Source: Polaromonas sp. (GTDB lineage: Bacteria; Pseudomonadota; Gammaproteobacteria; Burkholderiales; Burkholderiaceae_C). Taken from it: a stretch of DNA of 18,913 bases. The notes beneath the pieces are model-generated. The model was given only the letters and a program-made list of their open reading frames with translations. It did no database searches and was not told the DNA's origin. The DNA is taken from positions 1 to 18,913 of the forward strand of contig JACMQR010000120.1 of NCBI GenBank assembly GCA_014376885.1, in the 5' to 3' direction. The position numbers and the translations under genes were made by a program. Below, piece after piece: positions 15,022 to 18,913 of the stretch (position 1 is the first letter of the stretch; each line of letters opens with the position of its first letter).

Positions 15022-15047
15022 AAAAAGGCCGCTTGGCGGCCCTTTTT
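15022..15047. terminator. Bidirectional-type terminator between yidC and mnmE
   Basis: AAAAA, GGCCGC, loop TTG, GCGGCC, C, then TTTTT. On the minus strand the hairpin follows the yidC stop at once and is trailed by a T-run, as for an intrinsic terminator. Only about 20 nt separate it from the mnmE ATG, leaving no room for a separate promoter. Confidence 0.8.
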
Positions 15048-15048
15048 G

Positions 15049-16755
15049 TTATCTGAACTTTGGCAGGTTGAACTGCGGCGGAACGCCCATCCGGGTGTTG
15101 ATGACCCACTGCTGGGCAATCGACAGGATGTTGTTGGTGATCCAGTACAGCACCAGGCCAGCCGGGAAGAAGAAGAACATCACGCTGAACGCGAGCGGCA
15201 TGATCCACATCATCTTGGCCTGCATCGGATCCGGCGGCGCCGGATTGAGCGCGGTTTGCAACATCGTCGTCAGCGTCATCACCACCGGCAGGATGAAGAA
15301 AGGATCGGGCGCCGACAGGTCATGGATCCAGCCCACCCAGGGCGCGCCGCGCATCCCAACGCTCGACAGCAGCACCCAGTACAGGGCGATGAACACCGGG
15401 ATCTGGACCATGATCGGCAGGCAGCCCCCCATCGGGTTGACCTTCTCGTCGCGGTAGATCTTCATCATCTCCTGCTGCATCTGCTGCGGGTTGTCCTTCA
15501 GGCGCTCCCGCATGGCCATCACCTTGGGATTGATGGCCTTCATCTTGGCCATGCTCTCGTAGCCCTTGGCCTGCAGCCAGTAAAACGCGACCTTGATCAG
15601 CAGCACCAGGCCCATGATCGACCAGCCCCAGTTGCCGACTACGCTGTGGATGCGGTCCAGCAGCCAGTACAGGGGCTTGGCCAGGATGGTCAGCCAGCCG
15701 TAGTCCTTGACCAGCTCGAGCCCGGGCGCGACCTGCTCCAGCACCTTTTCGAGCTGGGGCCCGGCGAAGAACTTCGCATCGACCGACTTGCTGGCGCCCG
15801 GTGCGATGGGCTCCAGCGGCGCAATCATGCCGACCGAATACAGGTTGCTGTCGACCTTGCGCACGAACAGCTCGCGCTTGATGCCGTCCGGCAGGATCCA
15901 GGCGCTGGCGAAATAGTGCTGCACCATCGCGACGTAGCCGCTGCTCGAATCCTTGTCGATGTCGGCCTTGTTCTTCTCGATGTCGCTGAACTCCACCTTG
16001 TGGTACTTCTTGGCCTCGGTGTAGACCGCCGGCCCGGTGAAGGTGGAATAGAAGGACGACTCGCCCGGCAGCTTGTTGCCGTCGCGCACCAGCTGCATGT
16101 AGAGCTGCGGAGAAACCGCTGCGGTGCCGGTGTTCACCACCTCGTGCCTGACGGCGACGTCGTAGGCGCCACGCCGCAAGGTGTAGCTTTTCACCAGCTT
16201 GACCCCGCCGACGTCGTTCGATTCGAAGCGCAGTGTCAGTGCATTGGCGCCGTCCTTCAGGTCGCGGTCGCCGCTGACCGTCATCGGTGTCTTGTGGGTC
16301 GGAAAGCTGCCGCCGATCAATCCGCTTTGTGCCACATAGACGCGGCCGGCGTTTTCTTCGAGCAAAACGAAACTGCCGGTCTTGCCATCGCCGGCCTGCT
16401 TGAGGAATTCGCTCTTGATGATGGTGCCACCATCGGTGTCGAAGGTCAGGCGCAGCAAATCGGTGGTGGCGGTGACCTGCTCGCGCGCAGAGGGAGGCGC
16501 TGCCATCGGGCCGCCCGGAACCGCGGAGACGCCCGTCCCGCCCGACCCTGCGGAAGCGGATGGTGCAGGCAGGCCGCTGGTGGTGGTGGGCACGCTAGAA
16601 GCGGGCGCTACAACAGGCACCACAGCGCTGGCCACCGGTTTCGTGCCCAGCAGGAAAAAGCCTTTCTGGCCGTTGTGGATCTGCCATTTGTCCCACAGCA
16701 ACACCAGGGAGAAACCAAAAATCACCCACAGGATGGTGCGGCGAATGTCGTTCAT
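15049..16755 (-). CDS. yidC: YidC membrane protein insertase
   Basis: YidC inserts and folds inner-membrane proteins, alone or with SecYEG. The 568 residues begin with a signal-anchor (MNDIRRTILWVIFGFSLVLLW). A Ser/Pro/Ala-rich linker and a large periplasmic domain (about 95-345; LLRLTFDTDGGTIIKSEFLKQ) follow. The conserved five-segment core comes next, with YGWLTILAKPLYWLL, IMGLVLLIKVAFYWLQAKGYESMAKM, PMGGCLPIMVQIPVFIALYWVL and LVLYWITNNILSIAQQWVIN. Its ATG overlaps the yidD stop by 4 nt (16752-16755). Confidence 0.97.
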   Translation of the reverse strand: MNDIRRTILWVIFGFSLVLLWDKWQIHNGQKGFFLLGTKPVASAVVPVVAPASSVPTTTSGLPAPSASAGSGGTGVSAVPGGPMAAPPSAREQVTATTDLLRLTFDTDGGTIIKSEFLKQAGDGKTGSFVLLEENAGRVYVAQSGLIGGSFPTHKTPMTVSGDRDLKDGANALTLRFESNDVGGVKLVKSYTLRRGAYDVAVRHEVVNTGTAAVSPQLYMQLVRDGNKLPGESSFYSTFTGPAVYTEAKKYHKVEFSDIEKNKADIDKDSSSGYVAMVQHYFASAWILPDGIKRELFVRKVDSNLYSVGMIAPLEPIAPGASKSVDAKFFAGPQLEKVLEQVAPGLELVKDYGWLTILAKPLYWLLDRIHSVVGNWGWSIMGLVLLIKVAFYWLQAKGYESMAKMKAINPKVMAMRERLKDNPQQMQQEMMKIYRDEKVNPMGGCLPIMVQIPVFIALYWVLLSSVGMRGAPWVGWIHDLSAPDPFFILPVVMTLTTMLQTALNPAPPDPMQAKMMWIMPLAFSVMFFFFPAGLVLYWITNNILSIAQQWVINTRMGVPPQFNLPKFR

Positions 16756-17030
16756 GAGGATTTCTTTTTTGAATAGGGGGTGAGCAGGTGGCTCAGGAAG
16801 CGCGGCGCCTGAAGCTGCTCCGGCACCGGGTCAGCGCCGCCTTCACACCAGGGATGGCAGCGGCCGATGCGCGTCAGCGTCAGGTAGCCGCCGCCGGCGG
16901 CTCCATGCTGTTCCAGCGCCTGCAGCGAATAGACGGAGCAGGTCGGTGTGAACCGGCAGGCCGATCCCAGCCAGGGAGACAACAGCAGCCGGTAGGCCTT
17001 GACCAGCCCGATGAGCGCCGCGCGAATCAC
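16752..17030 (-). CDS. yidD: YidD membrane protein insertion efficiency factor
   Basis: This is a 92-residue protein of the YidD family, which assists YidC. It shows IGLVKAYRLLLSPWLGSACRFTPTCSVYSLQALEQHG with the conserved Cys pair, then GRCHPWCEGGADPVP. A basic amphipathic N-terminus probably binds the membrane. The start is a GTG at 17030 overlapping the rnpA stop (GTGA). The gene joins the rnpA and yidC frames without gaps. Confidence 0.95.
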   Translation of the reverse strand: MIRAALIGLVKAYRLLLSPWLGSACRFTPTCSVYSLQALEQHGAAGGGYLTLTRIGRCHPWCEGGADPVPEQLQAPRFLSHLLTPYSKKKSS

Positions 17031-17410
17031 TGCGCGGCCCGGTCGAACAATTGCCGCAATTCGGTGCGCACGGCAAGCTTGAGGGCATCGGAGCTGGCGC
17101 TGGGAAATTTCGCGCGGTCGAAAGCGCTGCGCAACCGCACCACATGGGCGGCAGGCGATAGTTGTGCTTCGACGTCCTGACTCACGGCGTAGATCTGGCG
17201 CTTGATTGCATTACGAGTCACCGCCCGTTTGGCCCAGCGCTTGGGAATCAATGCGCCGACCCACGGTTCCTGGACGGCAAACAGTGGCTTGGAAAGGGGC
17301 AGCTGTTGCGCGTCGAGCCCGGTGCGGTGCAAGGCGAAGTGAGCCGTTCTAGCCACCGTGCCACCTGCGAGGACAGACTGGAACTGCGCCCGGGTCTTGA
17401 GCCGTTGCAC
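17027..17410 (-). CDS. rnpA: RNase P protein component
   Basis: This is the protein subunit of RNase P, which matures tRNA 5' ends. The 127 residues contain MQRLKTRAQFQSVL, ALIPKRWAKRAVTRNAIKRQIY with the basic RNA-binding helix, and LRQLFDRA at the end. I start at GTG 17410, 29 nt after the rpmH stop, where family similarity begins. The frame is open further upstream, but that part is only rpmH read in another frame. No strong ribosome site precedes it, so translation may depend on rpmH. Confidence 0.94.
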   Translation of the reverse strand: MQRLKTRAQFQSVLAGGTVARTAHFALHRTGLDAQQLPLSKPLFAVQEPWVGALIPKRWAKRAVTRNAIKRQIYAVSQDVEAQLSPAAHVVRLRSAFDRAKFPSASSDALKLAVRTELRQLFDRAAQ

Positions 17411-17439
17411 AGGAAGACCGCGTGGCTGCGGCTGGAACG

Positions 17440-17574
17440 TCAGACAGCCAGGCGCTTGCGGCCCTTGGCGCGACGGGCGTTGATCACGGCACGGCCACCG
17501 CGGGTCTTCATGCGGACCAGGAAGCCGTGGGTGCGTGCGCGGCGCACTTTGGAAGGTTGGTAGGTGCGTTTCAT
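17440..17574 (-). CDS. rpmH: Ribosomal protein bL34
   Basis: This is a 44-residue, highly basic 50S subunit protein: [18 protein letters not shown], then [20 protein letters not shown], ending KRLAV. It is complete and of standard length. First gene of the rpmH-rnpA-yidD-yidC unit, preceded by a good sigma-70 promoter. Confidence 0.98.
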   Translation of the reverse strand: MKRTYQPSKVRRARTHGFLVRMKTRGGRAVINARRAKGRKRLAV

Positions 17575-17597
17575 GTTGGTTCTCAGGGTAACCCATG

Positions 17598-17626
17598 ATT
17601 ATCGTGGAAATCCGCCACCCCGGCAA
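17598..17626 (-). promoter_or_regulatory. rpmH promoter
   Basis: Minus strand: TTGCCG (17626-17621), 17-nt spacer, GATAAT (17603-17598). Transcription would start near 17591, giving a short leader of about 17 nt before the rpmH ATG. Confidence 0.65.
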
Positions 17627-17644
17627 GAACGGTTCCTATTTCCG

Positions 17645-17671
17645 GTGCTGCGCGGGGGACCCGCGGCGCAC
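17645..17671. repeat. GC-rich inverted repeat between rpmH and dnaA promoters
   Basis: GTGCTGCGCGGG and CCCGCGGCGCAC flank GGA, giving a long but imperfect stem with GCGGG/CCCGC at its tip. It separates the two divergent promoters; function unknown. Confidence 0.4.
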
Positions 17672-17703
17672 CTTTCGGCTACCGGTTCTTTGCTCGACGG
17701 TGA

Positions 17704-17732
17704 TTGTGGATAACGCTTTGATAAACTAGAAT
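17704..17732 (+). promoter_or_regulatory. dnaA promoter
   Basis: TTGTGG (17704-17709), 17-nt spacer, TAGAAT (17727-17732). The -35 box is inside a perfect DnaA box, which fits DnaA repressing its own gene. Confidence 0.6.
17705..17713 (-). promoter_or_regulatory. DnaA box (perfect)
   Basis: TGTGGATAA on the plus strand is the exact complement of the consensus TTATCCACA. It overlaps the -35 box of dnaA. Confidence 0.8.
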
Positions 17733-17753
17733 TGAGGGTTGGCGCAATCAATC

Positions 17754-17762
17754 ATATCCACA
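17754..17762 (+). promoter_or_regulatory. DnaA box (8 of 9)
   Basis: ATATCCACA, one mismatch from the consensus, 16 nt upstream of the dnaA ATG and opposite in orientation to the first box. Confidence 0.65.
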
Positions 17763-17778
17763 GAGGCGGCAGGCAGAA

Positions 17779-18913
17779 ATGAGTGAGGGGCAGCACAAGA
17801 GCGCCGCATCCAGTGCGGCGTTGAGCGCCGGCGAAAGCCTGTGGCAAACCTGCATCGAGCAGCTGGCGCAAGAACTTCCGGAACAGCAGTTCAACACCTG
17901 GATCAAGCCCTTGCTGGCGCAGGTCTCGGACGATTTTTCGCACGTCACCCTGTTTGTCGCCAACCGCTTCAAGCTCGATTGGGTACGGGCCCAGTATTCG
18001 CATCGAATCGCCATCATGCTGGAGAAGCTGAATGGCCATCCGGTGCATCTGGAGTTAGCACTCGCTCAGCGGGAGTTTCAGGCCCGCAGCTATTCTGCGC
18101 CCTCATCGTCCGACTCTGGTTCAGTTGCCGAGCCAGCGGAGATGGCAGACGACAGCGCGTCCGCAGCCTTCAAGAACCGGCTCAATACCGCGCTCACTTT
18201 CGACACGCTGGTGGAGGGCACGGCCAACCGCATGGCACGCGCAGCCGCCATGCACGTTTCCGGCATGCCGGGCCAGCTTTACAACCCGCTGTTCATCTAC
18301 GGCGGGGTCGGACTCGGCAAGACCCACCTGATGCACGCCGTGGGCAACAAGCTGCTGGCCGACAAGCCGGGCAGCAAAGTTCTCTACATCCACGCGGAGC
18401 AATTCGTTTCCGATGTGGTTAAGGCCTACCAGCGCAAGACTTTCGACGAGTTCAAGGACAAGTACCACTCGCTGGACCTGCTGCTGATCGACGACGTCCA
18501 GTTCTTCGCCAACAAGGACCGCACGCAGGAAGAATTCTTCAACGCTTTCGAGGCCCTGCTGGCCAAGAAGTCGCACATCGTGATGACGTCGGACACCTAT
18601 CCCAAGGGACTGGCCGACATCCACGAGCGGCTCGTTTCGCGCTTCGATTCCGGCCTGACGGTGGCCATCGAGCCGCCCGAGCTGGAGATTCGCGTTGCCA
18701 TCCTGATCAACAAGGCGCGCGCGGAAAGCGCCGAAATGCCGGAGGAGGTGGCCTTCTTCGTGGCCAAGAACGTGCGCTCCAACGTGCGCGAGCTCGAAGG
18801 CGCGCTACGCAAGATCCTGGCCTATTCGCGCTTCAACCAGAAAGAGATCTCGATCATGCTGGCGCGCGAGGCGCTGCGAGACCTGCTGTCGATCCAGAAC
18901 CGGCAGATCTCGG
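17779..18913 (+). CDS. dnaA: DnaA replication initiator (5' part)
   Basis: DnaA binds DnaA boxes at the origin and melts DNA to start replication. The first 378 residues are present. Domain I is [25 protein letters not shown] Ser/Asp-rich domain II linker follows (about 95-130). The AAA+ domain has FTFD-like LTFDTLVEG, Walker [11 protein letters not shown] (about 175), Walker [11 protein letters not shown] (about 236), sensor-1 MTSD, and VSRF with the Arg finger. Domain III continues to [18 protein letters not shown]; the DNA-binding domain IV runs past the window edge. The ATG at 17779 is preceded by GGCAGG. The adjacent boxes and divergent rpmH are the classical arrangement. Confidence 0.97.
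   Translation, partial: MSEGQHKSAASSAALSAGESLWQTCIEQLAQELPEQQFNTWIKPLLAQVSDDFSHVTLFVANRFKLDWVRAQYSHRIAIMLEKLNGHPVHLELALAQREFQARSYSAPSSSDSGSVAEPAEMADDSASAAFKNRLNTALTFDTLVEGTANRMARAAAMHVSGMPGQLYNPLFIYGGVGLGKTHLMHAVGNKLLADKPGSKVLYIHAEQFVSDVVKAYQRKTFDEFKDKYHSLDLLLIDDVQFFANKDRTQEEFFNAFEALLAKKSHIVMTSDTYPKGLADIHERLVSRFDSGLTVAIEPPELEIRVAILINKARAESAEMPEEVAFFVAKNVRSNVRELEGALRKILAYSRFNQKEISIMLAREALRDLLSIQNRQIS

Noticed and set aside
15046..16776. 576-codon plus-strand frame opposite yidC
   Set aside because: Antisense to a complete, well conserved yidC; its His/Gln/Asp-rich sequence has no family features.

Overview
This is a GC-rich bacterial chromosome window. It carries the replication-start neighbourhood dnaA / rpmH-rnpA-yidD-yidC-mnmE, the metX-metW pair, and a kdsD-kdsC-lptC lipopolysaccharide block divergent from a Kef-type antiporter. 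Protein sequences, gene order and short-repeat content point to Burkholderiales, family Comamonadaceae, most like Polaromonas or Rhodoferax. That assignment is inference from recognised protein families; no database search was run.

Layout. 1-1144 is decaying accessory DNA: the 3' end of an unrecognised gene, a CopG-type antitoxin cut short by a stop codon, and an alkB gene broken by an internal deletion. 1162-6658 (minus strand) is a tight run metX-metW-chrA-sulP with 4-nt overlaps at two of its three junctions. It links methionine synthesis (homoserine acylation) to two oxyanion transporters. Its leader (about 6640-6820) holds a Rho-independent terminator and competing stems upstream of metX. 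7026-8228 (plus) is an ammonium channel with a possible sigma-54 promoter. 8548-8958 (plus) is a small RRM RNA-binding protein with a Gly-rich tail. 9074-11398 (minus) is kdsD-kdsC-lptC, for Kdo synthesis and LPS export. 11485-13470 (plus) is a KefB/KefC-like antiporter. 13565-17574 (minus) is rpmH-rnpA-yidD-yidC-mnmE, and 17779 to the window end (plus) is the 5' part of dnaA with DnaA boxes and a promoter.

The most unusual signal is small repeats living inside genes as coding sequence. An 87-bp GC-rich, partly palindromic element (29 codons exactly) occurs three times. Two copies lie in the same orientation inside metX, 15 nt apart. One lies in the opposite orientation inside sulP. All are open in the frame used, so each adds a 29-residue block to an essential-type or transport protein. 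The sulP copy is closer to one metX copy (3 of 87 differences) than the two metX copies are to each other (12 of 87), which argues for separate insertions rather than local duplication. A second, AT-richer element type appears to have been absorbed in frame by chrA and by the G domain of mnmE. This resembles the behaviour of Rickettsia palindromic elements, in an unrelated lineage.

The window shows no tRNA, rRNA, CRISPR array, complete insertion sequence or prophage gene.
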